Positions 26,851-35,932 of a stretch of DNA of 64,000 bases are shown here, one piece after another. Origin of the DNA: Sphingobacteriaceae bacterium. GTDB taxonomy: Bacteria > Bacteroidota > Bacteroidia > Sphingobacteriales > Sphingobacteriaceae. Under the pieces are notes generated by a model. The model was given only the letters and a program-made list of their open reading frames with translations, was not told where the DNA came from and searched no databases. The translations under genes and the position numbers were made by a program. Location of the stretch: NCBI GenBank assembly GCA_017745075.1, contig JAGIAD010000028.1, positions 372,001 through 436,000 on the forward strand, written 5' to 3'. Every line of letters starts with the position of its first letter. The first letter of the stretch is position 1.

Positions 26851-27095
26851 GGCAAATTATTAATATGTTGAATAGCTGCTGTTTTAAATTCAGAAACCGA
26901 TAAACTTTCCTCCCACTCCGCATCAAAAGAGGTATGCTTAGCCGGCGTTTTTACATAAGCTGCCTGCTCTTCATCCACCACAGGAAGCTGACTTTGATTT
27001 AAAAACTGTATCAGTTCTTTTTTTTCGGCAACTGAAAGTTTTTTTATATGTTCAAGTAACAACTTAAAGTCTATATTATCGAAAGGGTTAGTCAT
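26841..27095 (-). CDS. Putative antitoxin, 84 aa
   Basis: A small acidic protein lying first in a two-gene unit and overlapping the toxin gene by 10 bp. Its middle (IKKLSVAEKKELIQFLNQSQ) is helical, as in many antitoxins of this kind, and its C-terminal half is rich in Glu and Lys with no clear DNA-binding domain (no obvious HTH or ribbon-helix-helix). Identification rests mainly on gene order, overlap and size. It may neutralise the toxin by direct binding and autoregulate weakly or not at all. Confidence 0.62.
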   Translation of the reverse strand: MTNPFDNIDFKLLLEHIKKLSVAEKKELIQFLNQSQLPVVDEEQAAYVKTPAKHTSFDAEWEESLSVSEFKTAAIQHINNLPWK

Positions 27096-27199
27096 AGGCC
27101 AGGTCTAAACCATTAAATATAAGTATTTTTTGGCATAAAAACAAGCGGTTAACCTAATCAGGTTGCATTTTGGCAGGCTCAATGTGACACTGATATTTT

Positions 27200-28030
27200 C
27201 TATACCAACCCCGCCTTAACCAAAATCTGCTCCATTTCCTGTTGCAGTTTTAAAGCTTCTTCTCTCGCCCTTTCAGCAAAATCTTCGCCCTGGCCGGCAT
27301 AAATAATTCCTCTTGATGAGTTGATCAGTAATCCGCATTGCGCATTTAATCCATATTTACATACTTCATTCAAATCGCCCCCTTGCGCGCCGACACCAGG
27401 CACCAATAGGAAGTGCGTTGGTGCCAGTTTACGTACATCGCCAAAAGCCGATCCACGGGTTGCACCTACCACATACATCATCTGCTCATCACTTGCCCAG
27501 TTCTGGGAAGTTTTAATCACTTTCTCGAAAAGTTTATCGTTACCTACCTCCTGTAACTGAAAATCGGCATGCCCACTGTTAGAAGTTAAAGCCAGGAGGA
27601 TTACCCATTTGTCTTTAAAATTTAAAAAGGGCATGATCGAATCGCTTCCCATATAAGGTGCCACCGTAACCGAATCAAAACTCATTTCCGATGATGCCTG
27701 ATTAAAAAAAGTTTCGGCATACATGGCAGAAGTATTACCGATATCGCCACGTTTGGCATCGGCAATAGAAAAAATATCCTTTGGGATGTATTTCCAGGTT
27801 TCGATCAGCGTTTCCCAACCTTTTTTACCATAACACTCGTAAAAAGCGGTATTGGGTTTATAAGCCACACACAAATCATGGGTTGCATCAATAATCTGTT
27901 TGTTGAATTCCAAAACCGGATTTTCATATTTTAACAGGTGTTTTGGGATCTTATCTAATGAGGAATCCAATCCGACACATAAAAATGAACGTTTTTTTTG
28001 TATCTGCTCGAAAAGTTGTTGCTTTGTCAT
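27200..28030 (-). CDS. pyrF: Orotidine 5'-phosphate decarboxylase (long, type 2)
   Basis: About 276 residues from the ATG at 28030 (MTKQQLFEQIQKKRSFLCVG). It catalyses the last step of UMP synthesis, decarboxylating OMP. Motifs: CVGLDSSLDKIP, AYKPNTAFYECYG, the catalytic DAKRGDIGNT with Lys and Asp, VAPYMGSDS, LLVPGVGAQGGD near the phosphate-binding end and LINSSRGI. The length and motifs match the longer subfamily seen in Bacteroidota and mycobacteria. The frame continues 7 codons upstream to 28051, but a near-consensus -7 box (CATATTTG) overlaps that extension, favouring the inner start. No other pyr gene is in the window. Confidence 0.93.
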   Translation of the reverse strand: MTKQQLFEQIQKKRSFLCVGLDSSLDKIPKHLLKYENPVLEFNKQIIDATHDLCVAYKPNTAFYECYGKKGWETLIETWKYIPKDIFSIADAKRGDIGNTSAMYAETFFNQASSEMSFDSVTVAPYMGSDSIMPFLNFKDKWVILLALTSNSGHADFQLQEVGNDKLFEKVIKTSQNWASDEQMMYVVGATRGSAFGDVRKLAPTHFLLVPGVGAQGGDLNEVCKYGLNAQCGLLINSSRGIIYAGQGEDFAERAREEALKLQQEMEQILVKAGLV

Positions 28031-28450
28031 ATATGGGCTTATTTGCTGCAAATATGAAGATTTTTAAGTTTTTTGAACGATAAAATAATACCTGCTTGAA
28101 TTATTTTTATAAACATTTTAAACTTTTGCTTGCAGATTACGTTTCAAATACATAGAATTGCAACATAATTTCTCAACCGTTTATCTGAATATCCCAGAAA
28201 AATTTATCAAAATTTGTTTTTTGTTACCATTTTTTAGAAGCAAATATTGCTTTTGTTCAGCTTATAAACAATTATGAAACACTTTGAACATTATCCCTAA
28301 TGCACTCATTATGTTTTATAGCCTAAAGAACTTATACACAATGAAACCAGGCTTACGCTAACACAAATATTTTTTAGGCCTGAGTAGATTTATAACAGAA
28401 AACATCCGTTATAAACAAATGAAAAATTTCTTGAAACATATATATTTAGA
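28031..28450. other. Long divergent region between pyrF and rho
   Basis: About 420 A/T-rich bases. It should carry the minus-strand pyrF promoter and a long plus-strand leader for rho. A weak hairpin (AAGCAA-ATA-TTGCTT then T-rich) lies at 28238-28256 and could be an attenuator in the rho leader, which in other bacteria is often autoregulated. No ORF seen. Confidence 0.4.
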
Positions 28451-30166
28451 ATGTTTAGTAAAACAGAATTAAATGATAAGCTCACAACAGAATTACGTGA
28501 GCTGGCAAAAAGCTATGGCATTGAAGGTGCCGACTCCCTAAGAAAAATCGACCTTGTTGAAGTACTTTTACACCAGCAGGATATTATAAATGCCGCTAAA
28601 TCCGGCGGCGACCCTTATAGCGAAATCGAACCTATTGTAAATACACCTGCTCCTAAAACCAAAGCGGCAAAAGCATCAAAAGCCGCTGCAGCAGCTTCAA
28701 CAGCGGTGGCCGAGCCTGTTGCTGCCACAGCCGACAAGCCTGTTAAAAAAAGAGCAAGGTTGCCGAAGGATGAGACTGCAGTACCTATTGCAAGAAGAAA
28801 AGAGGCTGTAACATTATTTGACGAAACTCAATATCAACAACAGCCAGACAGGGTTATTGAATCTGAAGAGAGTGTAAAACCTATATCGGCTTTAATAGAA
28901 GAAAGTGCAGAAGTACTTCCTGTTGCTCCAAAACAAAAACAAGAGCCTAAAGAAAAACAGGAAAAATCACAGCGTGATGAAAACCGCCAGCAAAAACAAC
29001 CAGGCGGTGGCAACCACCACAAAAACGAAAACAGTTACTCTAACCTGGATTTCGATAATGTAATTACAAATGAAGGCGTTTTAGAAATTATGCCTGATGG
29101 TTACGGTTTCCTGCGTTCTGCCGATTACAACTATTTAACTTCCCCTGATGATATTTATGTATCTCAGTCTCAAATTAAACTTTTTGGATTAAAAACCGGC
29201 GATACCGTTAAAGGCAGTATCCGTCCGCCAAAAGAAGGTGAAAAATATTTCCCATTGGTTCGTGTAGAAACCATTAACGGCAGAATCCCTGCCGAAGTTC
29301 GCGATCGCGTTCCTTTTGACTATTTAACTCCACTATTCCCAACCGAAAGATTAAACCTGTTTACGGATACGAATAATTATTCTACCCGTATTATGGATTT
29401 ATTTACACCGATTGGTAAAGGACAGCGTGGTTTAATTGTTGCACAACCTAAAACGGGTAAAACCAATTTATTAAAAGAAGTTGCCAACGCAATTGCCAAA
29501 AACCACCCGGAGGTTTATTTAATTATCTTATTAATTGATGAGCGACCAGAAGAGGTTACTGACATGGCGCGTAGCGTAAGGGCCGAGGTAATTGCCTCAA
29601 CCTTTGATGAACCAGCTGAGCGTCACGTTAAAATTGCCAATATAGTTTTAGAGAAATCGAAGCGTTTGGTAGAAAGCGGGCACGATGTGGTGATTCTTTT
29701 AGATTCGATTACCCGTTTGGCCCGTGCATATAACACTACAGCACCGGCTTCGGGCAAAATATTATCAGGTGGTGTGGATGCTAATGCCCTGCATAAACCA
29801 AAACGTTTCTTCGGTGCAGCACGTAATATTGAAAATGGCGGTTCATTAACCATTTTAGCTACAGCATTAACCGATACGGGTTCTAAAATGGATGAGGTAA
29901 TTTTCGAAGAATTTAAAGGAACCGGTAACATGGAACTTCAGTTAGACCGTAAATTATCTAACAAACGTATTTTCCCTGCAATTGATATCACTGCATCAAG
30001 CACACGCCGCGACGATTTATTACACGACAGAGATACTTTACAGCGCGTATGGATTTTACGTAACCACCTTGCCGACATGAACAGTCAGGAGGCAATGGAA
30101 TTTGTTCAATCTCAAATAAAAGGAACAAAAAGTAACGAAGAGTTCTTAATTTCGATGAACAGCTAA
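28451..30166 (+). CDS. rho: Transcription termination factor Rho
   Basis: A 571-residue protein, longer than the 419 residues of E. coli Rho. Domains: SAP-like Rho_N (1-45, ELNDKLTTELRELAKSYGIE); a low-complexity insertion rich in Ala, Lys, Glu, Gln (about 55-195); the cold-shock-like RNA-binding domain (about 200-275, EIMPDGYGFLRS); then the hexameric ATPase with Walker A QPKTGKT (about 331), LLIDERPEEVTDM and Walker B VVILLDSITRLARAYN. LSGGVDANALHKPKRFFGAA and the Q-loop region are intact. The insertion lies in the usual place of variable N-terminal inserts in Bacteroidetes and Actinobacteria and may bind RNA or promote assembly. A pssA gene follows 131 nt downstream. Confidence 0.98.
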   Translation: MFSKTELNDKLTTELRELAKSYGIEGADSLRKIDLVEVLLHQQDIINAAKSGGDPYSEIEPIVNTPAPKTKAAKASKAAAAASTAVAEPVAATADKPVKKRARLPKDETAVPIARRKEAVTLFDETQYQQQPDRVIESEESVKPISALIEESAEVLPVAPKQKQEPKEKQEKSQRDENRQQKQPGGGNHHKNENSYSNLDFDNVITNEGVLEIMPDGYGFLRSADYNYLTSPDDIYVSQSQIKLFGLKTGDTVKGSIRPPKEGEKYFPLVRVETINGRIPAEVRDRVPFDYLTPLFPTERLNLFTDTNNYSTRIMDLFTPIGKGQRGLIVAQPKTGKTNLLKEVANAIAKNHPEVYLIILLIDERPEEVTDMARSVRAEVIASTFDEPAERHVKIANIVLEKSKRLVESGHDVVILLDSITRLARAYNTTAPASGKILSGGVDANALHKPKRFFGAARNIENGGSLTILATALTDTGSKMDEVIFEEFKGTGNMELQLDRKLSNKRIFPAIDITASSTRRDDLLHDRDTLQRVWILRNHLADMNSQEAMEFVQSQIKGTKSNEEFLISMNS

Positions 30167-30297
30167 ATTAAGGCTGAAAGGTAAAAGGTGTAAGGCTTAA
30201 GGCTTCCTATTTGGTGTCTTAAGTCTTACAGCTTTAAAGGTTTTATGCTAGATTTGCATCCAAAACCCTACACCTTAAACCCTACACCTTAAACCTT
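30167..30297. repeat. Purine-rich stutter repeat after rho
   Basis: AAGGTAAAAGGTGTAAGGCT then the complementary pyrimidine style CCTACACCTTAAACCCTACA with a 14-base direct repeat. It resembles post-stop sequences at 33336, 39223, 40656 and 48340. The two halves can pair as a long imperfect hairpin between rho and pssA. Confidence 0.55.
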
Positions 30298-30990
30298 ATG
30301 AAAAGGCACCTTCCCAATGCGATTACCTGTGCAAACCTTTTTTCTGGTTGTATCGGAATCGTTTTTGCGTTTAAAGGCAATTTAGAAACCGCAGCGTATT
30401 TCGTTATTTCATCTGGAATATTCGATTTCTTTGATGGCATGGTAGCCCGTTTGTTAAATGTGAAATCCGCCATTGGGAAAGACCTCGATTCGCTGGCTGA
30501 TATGGTAAGCTTTGGACTTTTGCCTGGGGTAATTATGTTTCAATTGCTAAAATTAAGTGATTATCCTTCTGCCTTCCTTCCCTATCTGGGCTTTTTAATT
30601 ACCATTTTCTCGGCATTAAGATTAGCTAAGTTTAACAACGATGCGCGCCAAACTGAAGATTTTATTGGCTTAAATACGCCAATGAACACACTGTTTATCT
30701 GTTCGTTACCTTATATCGCAGTTGATTATCCGCAGGTAGTTTACTCGGGCATATTGCTCATTGGCATTACTGCCATATCCTGTTTTCTGCTGGTAAGCGA
30801 AATCAGGATATTCTCTTTAAAATTCAGCAATCTGAACTGGGTAAAAAACAGGATTAAATTTATCTTTCTTATTTTATCGGCGATACTGATTGCTTTTCTA
30901 AAATTTGCAGCAATCCCCTTTGTTCTGGTATTGTATATTGCCTTATCTTTTCTTCATTTTAAAGGGGCAGCCCCAAATAATAAGATTTAG
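30298..30990 (+). CDS. pssA: CDP-diacylglycerol-serine O-phosphatidyltransferase
   Basis: A 230-residue membrane enzyme. The CDP-alcohol phosphotransferase motif D-G-x2-A-R-x8-G-x3-D-x3-D is present as FFDGMVARLLNVKSAIGKDL then DSLADMVSFG. Seven to eight hydrophobic spans fill the remainder. The serine-specific subgroup is suggested by the opening MKRHLPNAITCANLFSGCIG and by length. It makes phosphatidylserine, precursor of phosphatidylethanolamine, in the inner membrane. The gene follows rho after a repeat-like spacer. No psd gene is adjacent, so decarboxylation must be encoded elsewhere. Confidence 0.9.
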   Translation: MKRHLPNAITCANLFSGCIGIVFAFKGNLETAAYFVISSGIFDFFDGMVARLLNVKSAIGKDLDSLADMVSFGLLPGVIMFQLLKLSDYPSAFLPYLGFLITIFSALRLAKFNNDARQTEDFIGLNTPMNTLFICSLPYIAVDYPQVVYSGILLIGITAISCFLLVSEIRIFSLKFSNLNWVKNRIKFIFLILSAILIAFLKFAAIPFVLVLYIALSFLHFKGAAPNNKI

Positions 30991-31020
30991 CTTTGTTCCG
31001 TAAAGGATAAGACCGGACAA

Positions 31021-31527
31021 CTAGAGTTTTTTAACCTCAAGCGGATCTTCAATGTTACGACAGATCGATAAAATTGTTTCTCCCAGTACAGGATGTACCA
31101 CATCGGGAGCAATCTCGGCTAAAGGTTCCATTACAAATTTCCGGTTTTGCATGTGCGGGTGAGGTACCTGGAGTTTATCAGGTATATTAATGATTTCATC
31201 ACCAAAAAGGATCAGATCGATATCAATTAACCTTTCGCCCCATTTGTCTTTTCTTACCCTCCCCAATTCCTGCTCAATACTTAACGCTTTATCCAAAACT
31301 TCCAGGGCACTTAAATTGGTTTGCAAGGCTACTGCCTGGTTTAAAAATGCAGGCTGGTCTGTTTTACCCCATGCAGCAGTTTCATACAGTGATGAGACCG
31401 CTGTTACTTTACCTGTTTTTTCGTCCAGCAGTTCAATGGCACGCTTTAAATTTTCTTCCCTGTTCCCCAAATTCCCACCCAGTAACAAATAAGCCGTACT
31501 GCACTCTAAAGCTTTATTAAGCATCAT
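31021..31527 (-). CDS. folK: 2-amino-4-hydroxy-6-hydroxymethyldihydropteridine diphosphokinase
   Basis: A 168-residue cytosolic enzyme of folate synthesis that transfers pyrophosphate from ATP to hydroxymethyl-dihydropterin. Motifs: AYLLLGGNLGNREENL, SSLYETAAWG, QPAFLNQAV, LGRVRKDKWGERLIDIDLIL (the metal-binding D-x-D and Arg loop) and VPHPHMQNRKFVMEPL. The extra Met codon at 31527 and the one at 31524 are both possible starts. It lies divergent from sppA with only 40 bp between starts, so the promoters overlap. This head-to-head pairing of folK and sppA is one I recall from other Bacteroidota. Confidence 0.95.
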   Translation of the reverse strand: MMLNKALECSTAYLLLGGNLGNREENLKRAIELLDEKTGKVTAVSSLYETAAWGKTDQPAFLNQAVALQTNLSALEVLDKALSIEQELGRVRKDKWGERLIDIDLILFGDEIINIPDKLQVPHPHMQNRKFVMEPLAEIAPDVVHPVLGETILSICRNIEDPLEVKKL

Positions 31528-31567
31528 GTATTTTTATATCTTTACAGTACAAAATTAAAACATTTAA

Positions 31568-33334
31568 ATGAGAGAATTCTTTAAGTATTTATTAGCCTCT
31601 ATCGTAGGCTTTTTCGTATCGTTAATAATCGTATTTATTATCTGCTTCGTTGTTGTTGTTGGTTTAGTATCTTCTATTGATAGCGACAAAACAGTCACAG
31701 TATCTAATAATTCGGTATTGTTTTTGAACTTAGACCAGGCCATAACCGAGCGTACCCCTAAAAATCCATTCGGCAGCCTGCCTATTGTTGGAAGTGAACA
31801 AAAAGACGGCATTGGTTTGAACGATTTTATTAAAGCCTTACAGAAAGCCAAAACAGACGATAACATTAAATGTATTTATATCAATGTGAGCAGCCCGAAT
31901 GCCGGTTATGCTACTTTGCGCGAAGTAAGAAATGCACTGATCGATTTTAAAAAATCACATAAAAAAATTATTGCCTACAGCGAAGTTTATACACAGGGCG
32001 CCTATTATATTGCTTCGGTGGCCGATAAAGTATACCTGAATCCGGAAGGCGCTTTAGAATTTAAAGGTTTTAGCTCTGAACTGACCTTTTTTAAAGGTAC
32101 TTTAGAAAAAGTTGGGGTAGAAATGCAGGTAATCCGTGTAGGAAATTACAAAAGTGCGGTTGAACCCTTTATTTTAGATAAAATGAGCGACTATAACCGT
32201 AAACAGGTTACTGCTTACGTTGGAGGACTGTACAATACATTCCTTTCTGATATTGCACTAAGCAGAAATATTCAGAAAGACAGTCTTTATGCTATTGCCG
32301 ATAACTACAAAGTTCAACAGCCGCAGGATGCCGTAAATTTTAAAATGATTGATGCTTTAAAATATAAAGATGAGATTTTGGAAGAATTGAAGGGCTTATC
32401 TGGAAGAACCAGGGGCGAAAACATCCGCTCGGTTTCCATTAACGATTACGCTAAGAACAATACCGACACCGGCGAAGGAAAAGATAAGGTGGCTGTAATT
32501 TATGCCAACGGAGATATTAACGGAGGCGAAGGCTCTGATAACCAGATCGGTTCAGAACGGATTTCAAGGGCAATCAGAAAAGCCCGTTTAGATGACGATA
32601 TCAAAGCGGTTGTACTTCGTGTAAATTCGCCGGGAGGTAGTGCCCTGGCTTCAGATGTGATCTGGAGGGAAATAGTGCTGACCAAAAAAGAGAAACCGGT
32701 TATTGCCTCTTTCGGTGATGTAGCCGCATCAGGCGGGTACTACATCGGCTGTGCTGCCGACAGTATCTTTGTTCAGCCCAACACCATTACCGGCTCTATC
32801 GGTGTATTTGGTATTATCCCGAATTTTCAAAACTTAATGACCAACAAACTGGGCATTACATTCGACGGTGTTAAAACTGGTAAATATGCAGATATTATGG
32901 CTACAAACCGCCCTATGACGGAAGGCGAAAGGTTTATTATCCAAAATGAATTAAATAGAATTTACAGCGGTTTTGTAAGCAGAGTGGCTGATGGCAGAAA
33001 GAAAAGCAAAGCCTATATAGACAGCATTGGTGGTGGCCATGTCTGGATCGGAACAGATGCTGTTCAGATTGGCCTGGCCGATAGGATCGGAAGTTTTAAC
33101 GATGCGATCAAAGCAGCTGCTAAAAAAGCTAAATTAAAGAAATATAAGGTTGTAGAATACCCGGATGTAATTGATCCCTGGAAATCGCTCATAGATGAAG
33201 GTACTGACAAGATTAAAACCTATTACACCAAGCAGGAACTTGGCGATAATTACTTTTTATACCAGCAAATGAAAAAGGTAATGGCAAGCTCCGGAATTCA
33301 GGCCCGAATGCCTTTCGAAGCGGTTATAAAATAA
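31568..33334 (+). CDS. sppA: Signal peptide peptidase SppA, 67-kDa type
   Basis: A 588-residue inner-membrane serine protease. One N-terminal membrane anchor (residues 9-35) precedes two tandem crotonase-like domains. The catalytic Lys is in VIRVGNYKSAVEPF (K195) in the first domain and the Ser in DVAASGGYYIGCAAD (about S387) in the second, the Ser-Lys dyad split of the long SppA type. VNSPGGSALASDVIWREI and ITGSIGVFG are characteristic. It degrades cleaved signal peptides. The start is 40 bp from the divergent folK; a TATCTTTA -7-like box lies at 31537-31544. Confidence 0.96.
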   Translation: MREFFKYLLASIVGFFVSLIIVFIICFVVVVGLVSSIDSDKTVTVSNNSVLFLNLDQAITERTPKNPFGSLPIVGSEQKDGIGLNDFIKALQKAKTDDNIKCIYINVSSPNAGYATLREVRNALIDFKKSHKKIIAYSEVYTQGAYYIASVADKVYLNPEGALEFKGFSSELTFFKGTLEKVGVEMQVIRVGNYKSAVEPFILDKMSDYNRKQVTAYVGGLYNTFLSDIALSRNIQKDSLYAIADNYKVQQPQDAVNFKMIDALKYKDEILEELKGLSGRTRGENIRSVSINDYAKNNTDTGEGKDKVAVIYANGDINGGEGSDNQIGSERISRAIRKARLDDDIKAVVLRVNSPGGSALASDVIWREIVLTKKEKPVIASFGDVAASGGYYIGCAADSIFVQPNTITGSIGVFGIIPNFQNLMTNKLGITFDGVKTGKYADIMATNRPMTEGERFIIQNELNRIYSGFVSRVADGRKKSKAYIDSIGGGHVWIGTDAVQIGLADRIGSFNDAIKAAAKKAKLKKYKVVEYPDVIDPWKSLIDEGTDKIKTYYTKQELGDNYFLYQQMKKVMASSGIQARMPFEAVIK

Positions 33335-33335
33335 T

Positions 33336-33406
33336 ATAAGATGGAAAATGGAGGATGGAAAATGGAAATGTCGCTACATCACCCATTTTCCATTTCACCT
33401 CTTACA
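33336..33406. repeat. Inverted GATGGAAAATGG repeat between convergent genes
   Basis: GATGGAAAATGG occurs twice, followed by CCATTTTCCAT, so the stretch can fold between convergent sppA and the minus-strand lipoprotein gene. Similar CCATTTTCCAT-type stretches occur near 24550 and 41780. Confidence 0.55.
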
Positions 33407-34036
33407 TCATTTCACTATTTTCCATTCCGGATGCAAGGTTAAATAAGTTGTATTAACCGGGGTATTTGCTGCATGAACGGTTAAAGAAATGCTTTTCCCT
33501 TTTAAAAATTCGAAACCGATCCCCTCTTTTTTGGCATCATAAATCGTTACCGTATCTTTATTTTCGTTTAAATAGGTCGAAAGCTTTTGGATGTCTGGGA
33601 ATTTCAGCTTAATATCTTCTAAAGTAGCACCTGTTGCCAAACCATCCTGTGTTTTAAACTGATTTGAGGTAATCCTGATCTGTTTTACGTCCTTTATCCG
33701 CATACTGGTATCGCGGTAAGAAGAATAAACAGCAATTTCATCCCGTTGTTTTGCCTTTGGGTCGCCACTATACCAAATACCCCAGGCCTTTCCCATGGCG
33801 GCATCTCCGGCATCAGGTTTTCCAAGCTTTTTGCCTACCTGCTCTATATCTTCACCGAGGGCTATCTCACCAACCGAACGGCCAGCCACAACCAAGAACT
33901 TTTTATCTGCGGTTTGTGCGGCAACAACAGTTCTGCTTGTTACAGAATCGGCTTTATTTTCATCTGTTTTCTTTGGAGATTGACAGGCAACCAAACCTAT
34001 ACTCAATCCTACCATGGCTATTTTAATAGATTTCAT
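33407..34036 (-). CDS. Lipoprotein of unknown function, 209 aa
   Basis: A lipoprotein by its start MKSIKIAMVGLSIGLVAC (lipobox LVAC, Cys18) followed by a charged linker. The mature part (SVGEIALGEDIEQVGKKLGK, GKAWGIWYS, VKQIRITSNQFKTQDGLATG, TLEDIKLKFPDI) has the pattern of a small alpha/beta envelope protein, repeating 'x-I-x-LG-x-x-x-x-V' blocks that resemble each other (residues about 55-75 and 130-150), perhaps a duplicated fold. I do not recognise a named family. It is convergent with sppA and divergent from the polX-like gene, so it is transcribed alone. Confidence 0.8.
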   Translation of the reverse strand: MKSIKIAMVGLSIGLVACQSPKKTDENKADSVTSRTVVAAQTADKKFLVVAGRSVGEIALGEDIEQVGKKLGKPDAGDAAMGKAWGIWYSGDPKAKQRDEIAVYSSYRDTSMRIKDVKQIRITSNQFKTQDGLATGATLEDIKLKFPDIQKLSTYLNENKDTVTIYDAKKEGIGFEFLKGKSISLTVHAANTPVNTTYLTLHPEWKIVK

Positions 34037-34125
34037 GGGTGTAAAACAACGCTTTAATAAAATTGTGTTCAGAAATTGACTGGCTTGATCAAAATTTGGG
34101 GCATTATTTCCTAATTTTATCCCTT

Positions 34126-35802
34126 ATGGAAAATAAGACCATCGCCCGCACCTTGCGCCTTTTATCGCAGCTCATGGAACTGCATGAAGAAAATCCTTTT
34201 AAGATTAAATCAGTTGCAAATGCCTATTTTAAAGTAGACAAACTGCCTTTTGCCTTAAAAGACAAACCCCTGGATGAGCTGGATAAAATTGAAGGCATTG
34301 GTAAAGGTCTGGCTTCCAAAATAGTAGAACTTCTTCAAACCGGAGAATTACAGGAACTTAACGAAATACTCGAAAGAACACCTGAAGGCGTGGTTGAAAT
34401 GCTCGCCATTAAAGGTATCGGTCCGAAAAAGATTTTCATTATTTGGCGAACGCTTGGGATAGAGAGTATCGGTGAGCTGTATTATGCCTGTAATGAAAAC
34501 CGCCTGATTGAAGCCAAGGGCTTCGGGCTAAAAACACAGGAAGAAATTAAAAATGCTATCGAGTTTAAATTGGCTGCCAATGGCCGGTTTTTATATGCAC
34601 AGGTTGAAGGTTTTGCCAAAACTTTGTTTACGCAACTTTCTGACTGGGTGGCAAATATTGATAACGATGCGCTTTTGGGCTTCGCTGGTCAATACCGCAG
34701 GGCATGCGAAATTATTGATGAGCTCGAGATCGTAATCGGCACTGAAAATACTGATGCCATTAAACAAAGCTTACCTACTTTCAGCACACTTTCACTCATC
34801 GAAGCAGAGAACTCGTTCATCTGTACCACTGAAGCAGGTTTTAGAATAAAAATATACGTTTTTGAAAAACCGGCTTTTTATTTAGAATGGTTCACCTTAA
34901 CCGGGAATGCCGAACATGTTGAAAAAGTACTGGCATTAGCCGGTGCCGGACCTTTCGCAAATGAAGAAGAAATTTACACTAAGGCAGGATTGGCTTTTAT
35001 AGAACCCGAACTCCGCGAAGATTTTGACGAAATTGAACTGGCCAAAGCAAACAAACTCCCAAAACTGATCCAATACGAAGATTTAAAAGGCAGTTTGCAT
35101 AACCACTCTACCTGGAGCGATGGTGTGCACACTTTAGAACAAATGGCCGTGTATTGCAAAGAGAACTTAAATCTGCAATATCTAGGAATCTGTGATCACT
35201 CTAAAACTGCAGTATATGCCAAAGGGTTAAATGAACAGCGAGTTTTAGACCAACACCGGGAAATAGACGAGCTGAATAAAAAACTCGCACCATTTAAAAT
35301 TTTTAAAGGTATTGAGAGTGATATTTTAAGTGATGGCTCATTGGATTATTCAGACGATATTCTAAAAACATTCGATTTTGTGGTGGCCTCAGTTCACAGC
35401 AATTTACGCATGAATGAAGCCAAAGCAACCGCACGTTTGTTAAAAGCCATCGAAAATCCATATACCACTATCTTAGGGCACCCAACCGGACGTTTATTGT
35501 TAAGCAGGGCCGGATACCCGATAGATTATAAAAAAATTATCGATGCCTGTGCAGCCAACCAGGTAGTAATCGAAATCAATGCAAATCCGCTCCGTTTAGA
35601 CTTAGACTGGCGCTGGCACCGCTATGCCCTCGAAAAAGGCGTTTTATTGTCGGTAAACCCCGATGCGCACCGTACCGAAGGTTTCCATGATATGCATTAC
35701 GGCATTCTGGTAGCCCGCAAAGGTGGTTTAAGTGCCGATAAATGTTTAAATGCTTTCTCTTTGGAAGAAATAACGGCGTATTTTGATAGCAAGAAGGGTT
35801 AG
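34126..35802 (+). CDS. PolX-like protein: HhH + degenerate polymerase domain + intact PHP domain
   Basis: A 558-residue protein from the ATG at 34126 (MENKTIARTLRLLSQLMELH). Layout matches bacterial PolX: N-terminal 8-kDa-like and helix-hairpin-helix regions (DKIEGIGKGLASKI, LAIKGIGPKKIF, AKGFGLKTQEEI), a nucleotidyltransferase region (150-300) and a C-terminal PHP phosphoesterase (320-558). PHP metal ligands are all present: HNHSTWSDG, CDHS, KGIESDIL, SVHSNL, GHPTGR and NPDAH. The polymerase carboxylates are not: the usual G-D-I-D reads DELEIV (E199, E201), and the third Asp region reads RIKIYVF. The protein is probably a 3'-5' exonuclease/AP-site processing enzyme without polymerase activity. 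The frame could extend 21 codons upstream, but a TAATTTTA box 6 nt before this ATG argues against it. Confidence 0.85.
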   Translation: MENKTIARTLRLLSQLMELHEENPFKIKSVANAYFKVDKLPFALKDKPLDELDKIEGIGKGLASKIVELLQTGELQELNEILERTPEGVVEMLAIKGIGPKKIFIIWRTLGIESIGELYYACNENRLIEAKGFGLKTQEEIKNAIEFKLAANGRFLYAQVEGFAKTLFTQLSDWVANIDNDALLGFAGQYRRACEIIDELEIVIGTENTDAIKQSLPTFSTLSLIEAENSFICTTEAGFRIKIYVFEKPAFYLEWFTLTGNAEHVEKVLALAGAGPFANEEEIYTKAGLAFIEPELREDFDEIELAKANKLPKLIQYEDLKGSLHNHSTWSDGVHTLEQMAVYCKENLNLQYLGICDHSKTAVYAKGLNEQRVLDQHREIDELNKKLAPFKIFKGIESDILSDGSLDYSDDILKTFDFVVASVHSNLRMNEAKATARLLKAIENPYTTILGHPTGRLLLSRAGYPIDYKKIIDACAANQVVIEINANPLRLDLDWRWHRYALEKGVLLSVNPDAHRTEGFHDMHYGILVARKGGLSADKCLNAFSLEEITAYFDSKKG

Positions 35803-35920
35803 CGGTTAGCGAAAAATAGCGCCTATGTAATGTTGTTTTGAATTTTAACAAAAATCTGTAACCTATTATAATCTGTGCGATCATTTAATTCGTGTAATCA
35901 AACTGTAAGAAATCTTTTAA

Positions 35921-35928
35921 TATCTTTG
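35921..35928 (+). promoter_or_regulatory. -7 promoter box 4 nt from the DUF4254 start codon
   Basis: TATCTTTG (perfect TAnnTTTG) ends 4 bases before the ATG at 35933, which would place transcription start at or beside the start codon. No TTTG at the -33 distance. Confidence 0.5.
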
Positions 35929-35932
35929 CCCA

